A DNA stretch of 64,000 nucleotides from Austropuccinia psidii (GCA_023105745.1 JALGQZ010000002.1:75557285-75621284); one strand, 5' to 3'; numbered from the stretch's first letter, positions 35,116 to 48,216 are shown. Program-made: numbers and translations. Notes: generated by a model not told the origin, from the sequence alone.

Positions 35116-36088
35116 TGTCTTTAATCAAATACTGTGCAGCTGGCAACAGACTCAGGAAGATATATATAACTAGTCCAGAATCTGAAGACAGTATTGAGGT
35201 GCAAATTGCTAAAAGATGCACCTTATTCAACTCAGAAAAAGCTAAATTACCACCAAAAGGTGTGTATTTTATCTTATATTTTCACCTTTTATCCTTAAAT
35301 TGACGTGAAAATGGTGCATACCAGAAATGGAAGCAACTATTCAGTCCAACCAGATGGATGTGGACAAGGAAGAGGCAAGGCCAAATCCAGAAGTGCCAAG
35401 TCTTCCACAAGAAAGACACATTTGGAGGATGCCAGAGTTGCCCCCCATTCCCCAAGGTCTGTACCCACAGATTTTGACATGAATTCTGAGCCTGAACTAA
35501 TTTATGATAATATTTCCACGGCTGAACCATTTTCAAGTGGCAGAAATAGAAATATATCAGAGCCAGTACAAAAATTGGTTCAGAGCAGCCAAAGAAGAGG
35601 AGTGGGAAATCTGCCCAAGCCTTTGGCAGGGGGCCATGAACTCCTACTTACACATCAAGAGCTTTCTGGGTCAGGAGAAGACCATAGAACTCTTAGGAGG
35701 TTGGAGCCCCCTGTCTTGCAAAGACAAGGTCAAAAAGATAAAGAGTTTGTTGAAGAACCAAGGTCTTTTATCCATAGACCAGAAGAAAGAGTTGGAAATG
35801 ACTCCAGCATTGGAGACAGAGGCACCAGTGGCATCTACCAGCTCCAAACCAGCTCCAGAAGCATCCAAGGACAAGCCCAAAGGACCTCAAAAGAAACAGA
35901 GAGGTCCCAAGAACCATTAAGGCAAGGGCAAAGGCAAAGCCAATTGGCACAGACGTTACCTACAAGGGTACAGGATCCCCAAATTGGAGCCTTCAGCCAT
36001 GGACGGTGTCTTCAATATGGCCAGAACTCTTATGGAATTCACAGCCAAGGAGCAGGAAAGGATGAAAAGGACTTTTCCACGCAAATAA
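35116..36088 (+). pseudogene. Overprinted accessory protein of element H (spliced; one stop)
   Basis: Exon 35116-35259, intron 35260-35537 (GTGTGT donor; CTGAAC branch-like site, then TTTTCAAG acceptor), exon 35538-36088. As in C and D the first exon begins TG right after AG and ends in phase 1. Lengths 1+144+551 close to 232 codons. A single TAA at 35918-35920 interrupts it in the linker. Residue identity to D is high at AxIxIYxSQYK, in WExxP, GW and KKIK, and most of all at YRIP...AMDxVFNMARTLMEF and the FPRK end. In the gag frame this same stretch is less conserved. The Gag-Pol ATG (35311) lies in the intron. Function unknown. Confidence 0.6.
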
Positions 36089-39000
36089 CTGATGTACAAA
36101 GAAGAATTAATGTAGAAATTGGCAAACTTGATTCAAAGCTAAAGCAAATTACATTAGACATCAATGATTTAAAGAAGAATGACAGAAAACATGCTGAATG
36201 GTATCAATTGACAACTGTCACCCTTGAGTCAATTGACAATACTTGTAAAAGAATTGAGAACCAATGTCAAGCTCAGAATAATGACATAGAAGATATTTCC
36301 ATTCTTAAAATGAATGACAGACTTAAAGCTCTTGAAGACAATGTCTTACAAATAGTTGAGAATACCAATCAATTTGCTATACATTTAGCAAAAAGTGACA
36401 GTGAAAGGCAGAAGCTGAAGAATGAAATAATTGCAAGTGTGGAACAAATTCATAAGAATCATGAACCACATATGCCAAGAAATTCTACACCTTTGACTGA
36501 AGAAAAACTTTCTGTTAAAGAAATTTTGACCCCATTCTTAGGAGAAAATGTTATTTCTGCAAAGGACATTCCCAAATTAGAAGAATGGCCAACAATCTCT
36601 GGTGAAGGAGAATACAACCATATTGAATTCATCAGGACTATTGATATGTTGCAAGAAGACTTTAATATACCTGATGAAATCATAGTGGGTAAATTACATT
36701 GTTTTTTTGCCAAGACTGCAAAGAAATGGTATTACAAGATGAGAATAGATCATGGTAGACATGATTGGTCTTGGTGGAAATCTGAAGTGATTACCAAATG
36801 GGCCAATAATTCTTGGAGGTTTAAAATGGAAAATGCTTTTGAAAGTGCCATTTTTAACTCAGAAAAAGATAAACCACTTACTTGGTTCTTCAAACAAAAA
36901 GACAGATTATCTGCTTTACATCCAGATATGTCTGACACTATCATTAATATGAAAATATTAAGGAAGTGTGGAGGAGAACTGGAACATGCTATCAAAAGCA
37001 GATGTGTGGAACCCTGTTCAACAGAGGACTACATTAATGCTATGGAAGATATCATTACCAGAACAAGAATTGGTAAGACTTGGATTAAAAACCCAATAGA
37101 GTCAAAAATGGTCTCAAAGATTCCTAGAGAGGACAGAAGACCAGAAAGACCTGTCTTGAAGTGTCATAAATGTGGAAGTACTTCACATTTAGCCAACAAT
37201 TGCCCTAAGAAGACAAAAATCAATGAAGTCCAAGTCATTGAAGAAGTTCAGTGTGCTGAAGAGAAAGAAGAATCTGATCAAGACTCTGCAATCTCTGAGG
37301 ATACACCAGTGGAGGACTATCCCATTGAAAACATCACAGCTTTCTTTGAGGTCACAGAAGTCCATACCCACTTGCCACAATATAGTGAGGGCTACTGTAA
37401 CCTGATCAATATACAGGATGCCAGAATGTGTAAGACAAAACCTGCTAAAGGCAAAGGCTACACTGCTGGAGCATCCTGTATCACATCAGTTTTGATGAAT
37501 GATATTGAAGCCAAAGTGAATTTGGATAAAGGGGCATTCTGCACTTGTGTAGGCAAAGATTATATCCAAATTATACTTCCTGAATGGAAGAACCATCTAT
37601 TACCAATAGAAGGTGTACAATTTAGTAGTGCTAGTAACAATATGTACCCATTAGGCATATCAGACACTAATATTGTGTTTCCACATCCTGCAGGAAGTGT
37701 ACGAATGAAAACTGAGATTGTGGTAATGGATAATTTCACATCCCAGCACATCACTATTGGAAATGATTACTTGAATATTTATGGTATTGATATCAATAAC
37801 CATAAAGACAGATATTTCACAATTGGGGATAACAAAAGACAAAAATTTGCTTTTTCCAATATGCCAAAACAAATATCTGTAGTATCTTCTGTAAAAGATA
37901 CTTATAAAGATGAATTTGTGTCTAATCAACTTGTTGAAGCACAAATTAATCAATCATTGTCACCAAAAATGAGGAATGAACTTATTGATGTGTTATATAC
38001 ATACAATAATGCATTTGCCTCTGATAATGAACCATTAGGTGCTATCAAAGGACATTAAATTGATATTACTCTTAATATTGATAGACCATATCCTCCAGTA
38101 CTTAGAAGACCAGCTTATCCAGCCAGTCCCAGAGCTAGAGAAGCCTTGGAAAAACATATCCAAGAGTTAATCCAACTTGGTGTACTAAGGAAAGTAGGCC
38201 ATAATGAGGAAGTTGAAGTGACAACACCTGTTATTATTGCTTGGCATAATGATAAGTCAAGAATGGTTGGAGATTTCAGAGCATTGAATACCTACACAGT
38301 TCCAGATAGGTATCCAATTCCAAGAATTCAAGAAATGCTGACTCAATTGTCTAAAGCCAAGTATATAACATCAATGGATGCATTGAAAGGCTTCCATCAA
38401 AATGTTTTGACGCCTAAAGCTAAGAAATTACTTAGAATTATCACTCACTGTGGTATTTTTGAGTATCTTAGAATGCCATTTGGCATTAAAAATGCTCCAT
38501 CTCATTATCAAAGAATGATGAATACCATCTTCCCCACATAATTGTCTGAAGGATGGCTTATCATTTATATTGATGATATTATCATATGTTCTGATACATG
38601 ATCTTTGCACCTTGAAAGACTTGCAAGAGTGCTTTACAAAGTTGCAGAAGTGAATATGAAAATTTCACTTAAGAAATGCAATTTTGGATTTAAAGAACTC
38701 AAAGCATTAGGACATGTTGTTTCTGGTTTAAGCCTGGGAATTGAAAAAAATAAAGTGGCAGCAGTGTTACTTAAGCCAATACCCCAGAATAAAAAAGAAA
38801 TGATTTCTTTTCTTGGATTTTCTAGTTACTACAGGCAACACCTGAAGGACTTTGCAATTCTAGCCAAATCACTATATAGAATCTGTGACCAACAGACTGT
38901 ATTTGAGATGACACAAGAAAGGATCAAAGCTTATGAGAAGATAAAGAAAGCTCTTACAGAAGCACCTTTACTCCTCATGCCTGACTGTAATATTCCTTTT

Positions 39001-41019
39001 AAACTGTACATTGATGCATGTGGAGATGGATTAGGGGCAGCCCTACATCAAGTCCAAATTATTGATGACAAACCTACAGAAGGACCAGTTTGTTATATCT
39101 CAAGGCAAATCAAACCAACAGAAGCCAGATATGGTGCAAGCCAAATGGAGTGCTTATCTTTGGTATGGGCACTTGAGAAACTACACTATTATCTTGATGG
39201 CAGTGTTTTTGAGGTGATAACTGACTGTAATGCCGTGAAATTACTTCTTAACATGAAAACTCCCAACAGACATATGTTGAGATGGCAAATAGCCATTCAA
39301 GAATATAGAGGAAACATGACTATAGTTCATAAAGCAGGAAACATTCACAAGAATGCTGATGGACTTAGTAGATGGGAATTAGCCAACACTCCTGATAACC
39401 CAGCTTATGTACCTTTGGAAGCAAAACCACAGATTCCAATTGAAGGCATTAACATAACTGATATTGGGACTGAATTCTTTGAGGAAGTCAGAGAATCCTA
39501 TAAGCAAGATAAGAATTGCCATATCTTGACTTCTTTATTGGATAAAGACTGCAAAGATACATCTTTGGTCAATGCACTAGATGAAGTTTGGAAAAATTCC
39601 TATTCTGAAGGAAGATTTCACTTGTTTGATGGGATTATTTACCATAGAACAAAACATTCTTGTGTGATGACCCTGTGTAGTAGATTGCTTATCAATACCA
39701 TTCTTCATGAATTCCATGATAGCATTTACTCTGGACACCTGTCAGAAGACAGAACACTTGAAAAAGTGAAGAACTGTGCATGGTGGCCATCTTGGAGAAA
39801 CAAAACCATTGAATATTGCCACACCTGTGATAGATGCCAGAAATAAAACAGGAGTACAGGCAAGAAATTTGGATTTATGATCCATATTCAAGAACCAAAA
39901 TCCCCTTGGGAAGTTGTTCACATGGATTGGGTCACAGCACTTCCTCCAAGTGGTGACAAAAGTTATAATGCTTGTTTAGTCATTGTAGACAGATATAGCA
40001 AAACTCCCATATTCTTACCATGTCATAAAGATGACACAGATATGGACACAGCTCTTCTTTTATGCAATAGAGTTATTTCTCATACAGGATTATTTAAGAA
40101 TATCATAAGTGACAGAGATCCCAAGTTCACATCTGCACTTTGGACCAATCTTCATAGATTGTTTGGGACCAAGTTATCATTCTCTACAGCATATCACCCT
40201 CAAACAGATGGGCTAGCAGAGAGGATGATTCAAACTTTAGAAGACATGATCAGGAGATTTTGTGCTTATGGGTTAGAATTCAAATACTCAGATGGCTTTA
40301 CTCATGAGTGGTGCACTCTGATACCTGCACTAGAATTGGCATATAAAACATCAGTCCATTCTTCCACAGGACAAACTCCTGCTACGTTAGAAAAAGGATG
40401 GAATCCAAGACTCCCAGCAGACACACTGAGGAAAGACTTGATTGACATTCATCCTACAGCTTCCAGCTTCAAATTAATGATTGATAAAGTAAAACATCAT
40501 GCAAAACAAAGTATGAATGATGCTTTTGATTATGCAAAACAGAAGTGGGACAAGAGTCATAAAGTACCAGACTTCAAAGTAGGGGACTTAGTTCTAGTTT
40601 CAACCTTGAATTTTAATAATATCAAAGGCCCAAAGAAACTTAAAGATTCTTATGTAGGACCTTTTGTTATTGTTGCCTTACATGGAACCAATGCAGTTCA
40701 AGTGGAATTGAGTGGTGAATTGGAAAATAAACACCCCACTTTTCCAGTCAGCTTGATAAAGACTTATCAACCAGCTGATAAAGAACTGTTTCATTTAAGG
40801 AACCCCACTCCTTTAACTATACCACCAGTGGAACAGACTGAAGATAAAAAGATAAAGAAAGTTATCAAAGAACGGAGACTCAGGGGTAAAAATCAAAGAG
40901 AATATCTTGTCAGATATAGAAATCCAGTACATGAAGATGAATGGCTGGCAGAATTAGATATACCTGACTCCCATAAACTTTTGAGAAGATTTAGACATGA
41001 AAGAAGGCCACAAGCCTGA
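35311..41019 (+). pseudogene. gag-pol of element H (four stops, protease DKG)
   Basis: One frame from ATG 35311 to TGA 41017, with stops at 38056-38058, 38539-38541, 38599-38601 and 39844-39846 and no frameshift. Parts: polar N-terminus, coiled-coil segment (about 36090-36460), capsid (about 36580-37000), zinc knuckle CHKCGSTSHLANNC (about 37161-37203), protease in which the triad reads DKG instead of DTG (37525-37533), RT with MPFGIKNAP and YIDD (about 38566-38577), RNase H (about 38995-39380), and integrase with HHCC (39712-39840) and the MDWV, ISDRD and GLAERM motifs. It ends in a chromodomain-like YLVRYRN. The lost Thr would abolish protease activity by family knowledge. Confidence 0.9.
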
Positions 41020-41141
41020 ATATGTCTATAAATGAGCTTTAATTACTTGATCTGAGTAAAGTGAAGAGGTTGGACAGTGGACATTAACCCCCTTTGGGGC
41101 CTTATTCTTTTATCACTAATAAAATTGTAGTACAATTTTAT

Positions 41142-41158
41142 TTTTTGGTGGGAGGGAA
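41142..41158 (+). other. Polypurine tract of element H
   Basis: The purine-rich GGTGGGAGGGAA directly precedes the 3' LTR, as in B and D. Confidence 0.75.
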
Positions 41159-43079
41159 TGTGAGCCTTGAGGTATATTTTACATACCCAAATAGGCCACA
41201 ATTATCTTAAAAATAAATTCTGAATAATGCATACCTCATAAGTCATGCATATATTCAAATTTCATTATTTTTGATTTCAGAAAAGTTGAATAACTTTTCA
41301 TTGAGTAAGTAAATCCATGAATTTAAGGCCAGATTTGGATTCTACACAAAAATTCACCTATGGTAGCTCCATAGAGTGGATAAGCTCAAATTAACTCTTT
41401 GAGGTGGTAAAATGGAAAATACTTCAATACCACATCATTAATACCACATAAAAGATCCGTGAAAATTTTTGTTTTTCTTAAATTCACGCCAAAATAATGG
41501 GAAAGTGAGAAATCCCATGTTACATATACACTAAGAATAGTGTTATGCATTTTTTGAGCACTTAATATTATGGTATTCTTACATGGACCTTTGGTACACC
41601 CATAGTGTATATCTCACTTTAAGCTTAAATTTCTATTTTGACGTGAAAAATAAGCAAGGGGGACAAAAGACATCAAAGAGAGCCAGGGTACCCAACTTCT
41701 GAGGCCCCAGAGGCGTGGATAGCTCCAAAGCTTGGTTCCATGGCTCATCTTAGCCCAATTGGTAAACTAAACCTCTTTGGGAATTTGGTTACCAAGTTAC
41801 ACATACTGTAAATCATAAGAAAATAGCAAATAACCTGCTATTTTGACGTGCCAAGGAGGTAATGAGCTACTTAGACTCCTGTACCACGCCAATTCTTGAT
41901 TCCTTTCCATGACTAGACCCTAAAAGAGTAATTAAAACCCTTTTGGGACCTATATTCATTGATTTACCTCATAGCAACCAGCAAAACACTGCTATTTGCA
42001 ATTCTACGTAGAAATGAGGTAAAACCTTTAAAAATTCATTAAAAATACAATTCTTAATGAATCTTTCTGAAACGTTCAGGACTAATGGAGAACTGTATTA
42101 TCTATGGTAAAACCAAAAAGAATTACAGCTTTACTAGTAAAATTAAAAGTTTTACGTACAGTCCATTTTTGACTATTCTACGTGAAACACTGAATCTTCA
42201 AAAAATCACAGTAGTTACAACCTGTGATGAAATTGGCAATAAAATTGATAACTTTGAGAAATCAATGTTCATTTTGGAATAAAAGAAGATTTACAGGTGT
42301 TACTCCTTTTATTCTTAACCATATTGGGGTTGGTAGTCATGTAAAAGCATCAAATAAGTAATTATGATAATGTTACGTGACAAATAATGATGCAATCAAT
42401 AAACCAAAAGGGTTTATTATTTTCTCACTCACTGGTTTTTCAGTTTGCTCCATGGAACGCCTCTGTGAGCTGTCTTAGACTTAAAAGAGGCCTCCTCTTG
42501 CTGTTTTTTCCACATCATCATCTTATTATCATTTAAACCATTATTACCACCAAGTAAGTATTAGTTACAGCTATTCTTAAGTGTTTTTAATCTTTCAGAA
42601 TCAATCAGAAAGACGTGAAATCATAGAATCCAACTATATATTGTTGTAATATTGTTATAAATCCATTTTGATCCTTAAAATCCACAATTCTACGTCAAAT
42701 CTCTCTACCTTATCTTTCAATAAGTTCTTTGGAATATTAGTGAGTGATTTATTTTTAATTCTTAAAGTTTTTCTCTAAAATTAGTTTTCTTCAAGAATTA
42801 CCATTATAATTATTCTTGCAAAACATAATTATATATTAAAATAATTTTATTATTTTAATAAAAGAAGTTTTTATTATTAAATTCTTCTTGTAATTGATTC
42901 TTGTAGACAATTACTTGCTCACTGTTAAAATCACTAGTAGTGTTTAACACGTGAAAGACATAATTTTTAATTATTTAATTGTGGCTATAATAATATCTTA
43001 TTATTATATTTCATAGGAACAGACATAGTACTGTTGATTAATAGTAATATTATCATCAGTTTCATAGTCACATCTTACA
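41159..43079 (+). repeat. 3' LTR of element H
   Basis: 1921 bp, partner of 32805-34726, followed by the CCTAA duplication. By eye about 2-3% of positions differ. A cluster of changes lies in 42085-42282, and several differences are CpG transitions. Confidence 0.95.
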
Positions 43080-46000
43080 CCTAAGAAGCCGGTGTATAGA
43101 ACCATGCTCCACAGAAGAGTATCTCAATGCAATAGAAGATATAGTGACAAGAACAAAAATTGGCAGGACTTGGAAGAAATTGGACATTAAAAGTCCAAAT
43201 AAACCATTTATCAAAAAAGATAAATCAAAAGAATCTTTCAAGCCCAATACATCCAACAATAATGAGCAAAGAAAATGCTATAAATGTGGAGGTATTAGAC
43301 ATTTAGCCAATAATTCCCTCAAAAAGGCAAAGATTAATGAAATTGTGGAAACAGAAAACCACAATGACAAAGAGGAGGAATCTGACTCTGAAAAAGAAAC
43401 AGAAGAGTCAGAAAGTTCTGAAAGTGATGAAATTAATATTATTAATGCACAAATTAATAATATTGATATAACTTAAGAAGTACTGGATGTTAACTCAAAC
43501 TTACCACAAGTTGGGACATCTGACACAAACCTAACAAATATACAAGATGCAAAAATGTATAGAACCAAACCTGCCAGAGGAATGGGATATACAGCTGGAA
43601 AAGCAAGTATAAGTATTGCTATGGTTGATAACCAAGAAGGAAAATTTAATTTGGATACAGGAGCATATTGCACCTGTGTTGGTAAAATTTATTTAGAAAC
43701 CATTGTCCCAGACTGGCAAGAAAAACTCATGCCAATACAAGGTGTCAAATTTAGTAGTGCAAGTGAGAGCAAGAAGCCCCTTGGAATAATTGATTTAACA
43801 CTAATTTTCCCTCACCCCTCACAATGTGTCAGAATTAAAGTAGAGTTTGTAGTAATGGACAACTGTACTAGTAATCACTTCATACTTGGAAATGACTACT
43901 TATCAATTTATAGTATAGATATCTCTAACCAAAAAGATAGATATTTTACCATAGGAGACAACAAAAGACAAAAGTTTGGCTTCTTATATAACAAAAAACA
44001 AATCACAGTTATTGAGAATGAGGAAAAAATTCCAGAAAAGGAACTTTTTATATCTGAACAACTCAAAGAGGCAGAATTCAATCAAGAATTAACAGAAAAA
44101 ATGAAAGAAAAATGGATAGACCTCTTATTTAAGTACAAAAATTCCTTTGCAACTGACAAAGAGCCACAAGGTTCCACAATTAGACATGAAGTGGACATAA
44201 TTCTTAATGTGGAAAAACCTTACCCACCTTTACTAAGGAGACCTCCTTACCCAGCTAGTCCAAGGGCTAGAGAAGCCTTGGAGGTACACATTAAAGAATT
44301 AATGGACCTTGGAGTATTAAGAAAGGTAGGACATAATGAACAGATAGAGGTCACTACACCTGTCGTTATAGCTTGGCATAATGGAAAATCAAGGATGGTA
44401 GGAGCCTTCAGAGCCCTCAACACCTATACCATTCCAGACAGATATCCAATACCCAGAATCCATGAGACATTGACACAATTTTCACAAGCTATGTTCATTA
44501 CAGCCATGGATGCCTTAAAAGGTTTTCATGAGAATGTCTTAACAGACAATGCCAAGAAACTACTGAGGATAATAGTCCACTGTGGAATTTTTGAATACTT
44601 AAGAATGCCATTTGGCATAAAAAATGCACCTTCCCATTATCAAAGGATGATGAATACCATATTTCCTGAAGAATTATCAGAAGGATGGTTAATTATCTAT
44701 ATTGATTATATCATAGTTTACTCAGAAACGTGGGAAAATCACCTCACAAGACCAGAAAGGGTACTACAGAAAACAGTGCAAGTGAATATGAAAATTTCCT
44801 TGAAAAAGTGTCATTTTGCATATAGTGAATTAAAAGCCCTAGGACATGTAGTATTTGGACTTAGTCTAGGCATAGACAGAAATAAATTAGCAGCAGTACT
44901 ACTTAAACCAATGCCTCAAACTAAAAAAGAAATGCAATCATTTCTAGGATTTGCTGGTTACTATAGACAGCATATAAAGGACTTTGCAAAGATTGCTAAA
45001 TCCTTGTATAAGCTATGTGACCAACAAACAGTCTATGAGATGACAGAAGAAAGAGTCAAGGCATATGAAGAATTGAAAAATTCCTTAACATCATGCCCCA
45101 TTTCTTCTAATGCCAGATTGGAAACTACCCTTTAAGCTTTACATTGATGCTTGTGGAGAAGGACTAGGTGCTGCACTACACCAGACACAAATTATCAATG
45201 ATAAACCAGTGGAAGGACCAATTTGTTTTATTCCAAGACAGATAAAGCCAACAGAGGCAAGATATGGAGCAAGCCAAATGGAATGCCTCTTCTTAGTGTG
45301 GGCTTTAGAAAAATTACATTATTACTTGGATGGAACAGTATTTGATGTGATTACAGACTGTAATGCTGTAAAATCTCTATTAAATATGAAAACTCCAACT
45401 AGACATATGCTGAGATGGCAAATTGCTATCCAAGAATATAGAGGAAATATGACTATTTTTCATAAATCTGGTAATATTAATAAAAATGCAGATGGTCTTA
45501 GAAGATGGGCTCTAGCAAATACCCCTGACAATCCAGCATGGGTACCACAGGAAGAGCACCACATAGAAGGAATATGTGTTACAGAAATTGGCACAGAATT
45601 CTTTAATAGGGTTAAATAAAGCTGTGAGATAGACAAAAATTGCCATATCTTAAGTCAACTTCTAATGAAAGACTGCAAAGACCCATCACTTTCATCAAAA
45701 CTATATGAAGCATGGAAAAAGGCATATGATGAGGAAGATTCCACCTCCTTGATGGAATCCTTTACCACAGAACAAAACACACATGTGTTATTGCCTTAAC
45801 AGATAGAACTCTAATAAACACTATTTTACATGAGTGTCATGATAGTGTTGCAGCTGGATATTTTTCAGAAGACAGAACATTAGAAAGAGTGAAAACCTGC
45901 TCTTGGTGGCCAAATTGGAAGAACGATGTTTCAGAATACTTCCAAGCCTGTGACAGATGCCAAAAAGCTAACAGAGCCATAGGAAAGAAATTTGGAATGA

Positions 46001-46505
46001 TGATCCAAATCCAAGAACCAAAATCCCCTTGGGAAATAGTTCATATGGATTGGGTAACAGCACTACCTCAAGGAGGGGACAGAAGCTATAATGCATTCCT
46101 AGTTTTGGTTGACAGGTATAGCAAAACTCCCATGTTCCTACCATGTCACAAAGATGACACAGCTATGGACACAGCCATAATGATATGGAATAAAGTTATT
46201 AGCCATACAGGCTTATTCCAAAATATTATAAGTGACAGAGAACCAAAGTTCACTTCAGCATTATGGACAAATCTCCATAACTTGTTTGGGACAAAATTAT
46301 CATTCTCAACAGCTTACCATCCTCAAGCTGATGGTTTAGCAGAAAGAATGATACAGACCTTAGAGGACATGATCAGAAGATTCTGTGCTTATGGACTAGA
46401 ATTCAAAGATTCTGCTGGTTTTACCCATGATTGGTGTACACTAATACCAGCTCTTGAACTAGCATATAAAACATCAATTCATTCTTCCACTGGCAAAACA
46501 CCAGC
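43080..46505 (+). pseudogene. gag end and pol of element G (broken, cut by F)
   Basis: Continues G after H. Zinc knuckle near 43277-43320: the first and last parts read CYKCGG and NNS, so the final Cys is replaced by Ser. TAA near 43474 follows. Protease DTG is near 43655. RT contains YIDY instead of YIDD (TAT at 44707-44709). A 1-bp insertion near 45090 shifts the frame, TAA lies near 45617, and a 1-bp deletion lies near 45733. RNase H is at about 45130-45500 and integrase from about 45830 on, with HHCC, MDWV, ISDRE and GLAERM motifs. The integrase motif ISDRD reads ISDRE here, with the catalytic Asp kept. The sequence ends at the start of F's LTR. Confidence 0.85.
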
Positions 46506-48215
46506 TGTCACAACCACGTATTTTGACCCTCCTCCTTGATGGCGGGGGCAATCCAACCTGGAGCCAAGTTGGGGCCAATTGGCCATGTCATATCATTTAT
46601 GGCCAATTGACCCCTTTTGGGTGTTCCATGGCTCTTATGCCATAACCCATTCCATTGGCCACTTATGGCCCCCATCATCCTTTATGGCCTCAGGCCATAT
46701 CCTGCGTCATTGGCCCTCTTGGCCAATTTCCACCTCACCAACCCCCAGGCCTCCATTACTGTTTTTGGGCCTGGGGGGTCCCTTTGTCTTCCAGGGGCTT
46801 CCAGGCCCCATGGCCACCTTCATTGGTTTCCTGGCCACCCCTTTCATTATGGGGGTTTTGGCCTAAATGGCCTTTTTTGGGCCATTTAGCCCCCCACGGC
46901 TTCTACGGTCCGCGGTCCGTAGGCGGATTAGGCCCCTTTTGGCCTAATCCAATGAGGCCAAAAGGGGCCAAAGGGGGCAGCCACCTAGCCCCCAAGGCCA
47001 GGTGGGTCCCAAACCACAATTGGGCCCACCTGAGCCATTTTTGGCCACCAATCCCTTGGACCCAAATTGGACCAAAAACACCTTGGACCCATTTTGGCCA
47101 TAAATCCCGTAGGACCCACTTTTGGCCCTGGCCCACCATGGACCAACTTCACCGTCATGGCCTCTGGCAACCACCAGAGGCCACCAAATCATCTCAACAA
47201 GCATTTCCCTCAACTTAAGGGGAATTCTTTCCTTTCCTTCATGCACTCCGTACTCAAGATTGCAGGTGTGGTGCATATATGGTATTATATACCATTATGC
47301 ACCATTTTTACTCAGCAATCCAATGGTGACGTTTTCAGGACCCAATTCCACCTTTCCATTTCAAGGTCCATAATTCCAACGCCCATTTCGAAGGAGGACT
47401 TTTCAGCTTATCAGTCTGGCAATCCATGGCGGCAATTCAGAAGATCATTCAAGGATCCCAACCACCTGTATCTGCAGGAGGTGGGTTGGTACAATTCATT
47501 CAGGATTATTCTAAGGTCAATTCTCAAGAGGTATTACAAAATTCAATCAGTTGTCAAGACATCAAGTATTCAATACTCCTTGGACAACCCAATTCATCCG
47601 TACAGGCCTTATTCAATCAACCTGTATGGCCTTGGCCCAATTGGGCCACTTCTTATTCCACTGTGGGAATTCCATCACACAGTTCAAATTTCAAGATGGC
47701 CAGAACTGTATTTCCCGATTCGGACAATACAGTCATTGATCCACCTTCCAGGATCAACTTTTCAGCTTTTCACATATACTGGCCACCTTTTCAGCACCTG
47801 GGGACTTTTCCCCAGTTAATTAATATAGTGGATTTATTTTTATCCTTATTTTCTTTTACCTTATTAAAGTTAATACTGATAATCTTAAGTCAGTCATTCA
47901 GCACCCTTTTCTTTTATTTCCTTGCCTGTCCAGTGGATATTGGTGGTCATATCCTTATACTAATTCCATTTCCTTTTCTGGCAGGTTGAAACAGTGAATT
48001 GAGGATTCACTTGGTTGGCTTCTTGGCTTTTGGCTTCTTTATTATCTTTGGCCATTGGCTTCATCTTTTCTTATCTCATCTTTTGGCATACTTGTTTTCC
48101 CCTTTATTCTTTCTTAAAGAAATTCAGTCTTATTATTCTTTTATCTCTGGAGCCCTCCAAGTGAGTTCTTGATTCCTGAGTGCCAGGCCCTCTTCTTCCA
48201 AGAGCCCCTGTGACA
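46506..48215 (+). repeat. 5' LTR of element F
   Basis: 1710 bp with perfect 7-bp inverted ends TGTCACA...TGTGACA. The 5' part (46506-47480) is GC-rich, full of GGCC and long palindromes, and is absent from A's LTR. The 3' part aligns with A's LTR. Open frames in the GC-rich part occur on both strands and are composition effects. Confidence 0.85.
47770..47827 (+). promoter_or_regulatory. Likely promoter core and transcript start of F LTR
   Basis: CACATATAC near 47771 is TATA-like. The palindrome CTGGGGACTTTTCCCCAG follows, then AGTTAATTAATATA at 47814-47827. This last string is exactly complementary to 48217-48230 just behind the LTR. In Tf1-type elements the primer is the first bases of the transcript, so the transcript start is inferred to be here. 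Confidence 0.5.
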
Positions 48216-48216
48216 T

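Larger units (their letters stand above)
32805..43079 (+). mobile_element. Element H: Ty3/gypsy related to D, complete but defective
   Basis: 10.3 kb, LTRs of 1922 and 1921 bp, target duplication CCTAA, tRNA primer site, overlapping spliced gene, gag-pol and polypurine tract. Its Gag-Pol aligns with D over the whole length but is clearly diverged, so it is a sister family. Four stops and a protease triad change make it non-autonomous. Confidence 0.95.
30837..46505 (+). mobile_element. Element G: Ty3/gypsy of the D family, broken by A, H and F
   Basis: G is the host layer of the nest. It begins at 30837, exactly where the first accessory exon starts in D; its own LTR and leader are beyond A, outside the window. 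Internal sequence runs 30837-32804, then element H, then 43080-46505. It stops in the integrase where F's LTR starts. Alignment to D is continuous across H, with the CCTAA duplication at 32800-32804 and 43080-43084. It carries stops, at least two 1-bp indels and an RT active-site change. Confidence 0.9.

Noticed and set aside
42085..42282. 65-codon ATG frame in both H LTRs as a small gene
   Set aside because: The changes between copies are mostly residue-changing with no sign of constraint. It is kept only as a divergence hotspot.
46540..47280. Overlapping frames rich in Pro, Gly and Trp in the F LTR
   Set aside because: They occur on both strands in GC-rich GGCC-repeat sequence and are absent from A's LTR. 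This is a composition effect.
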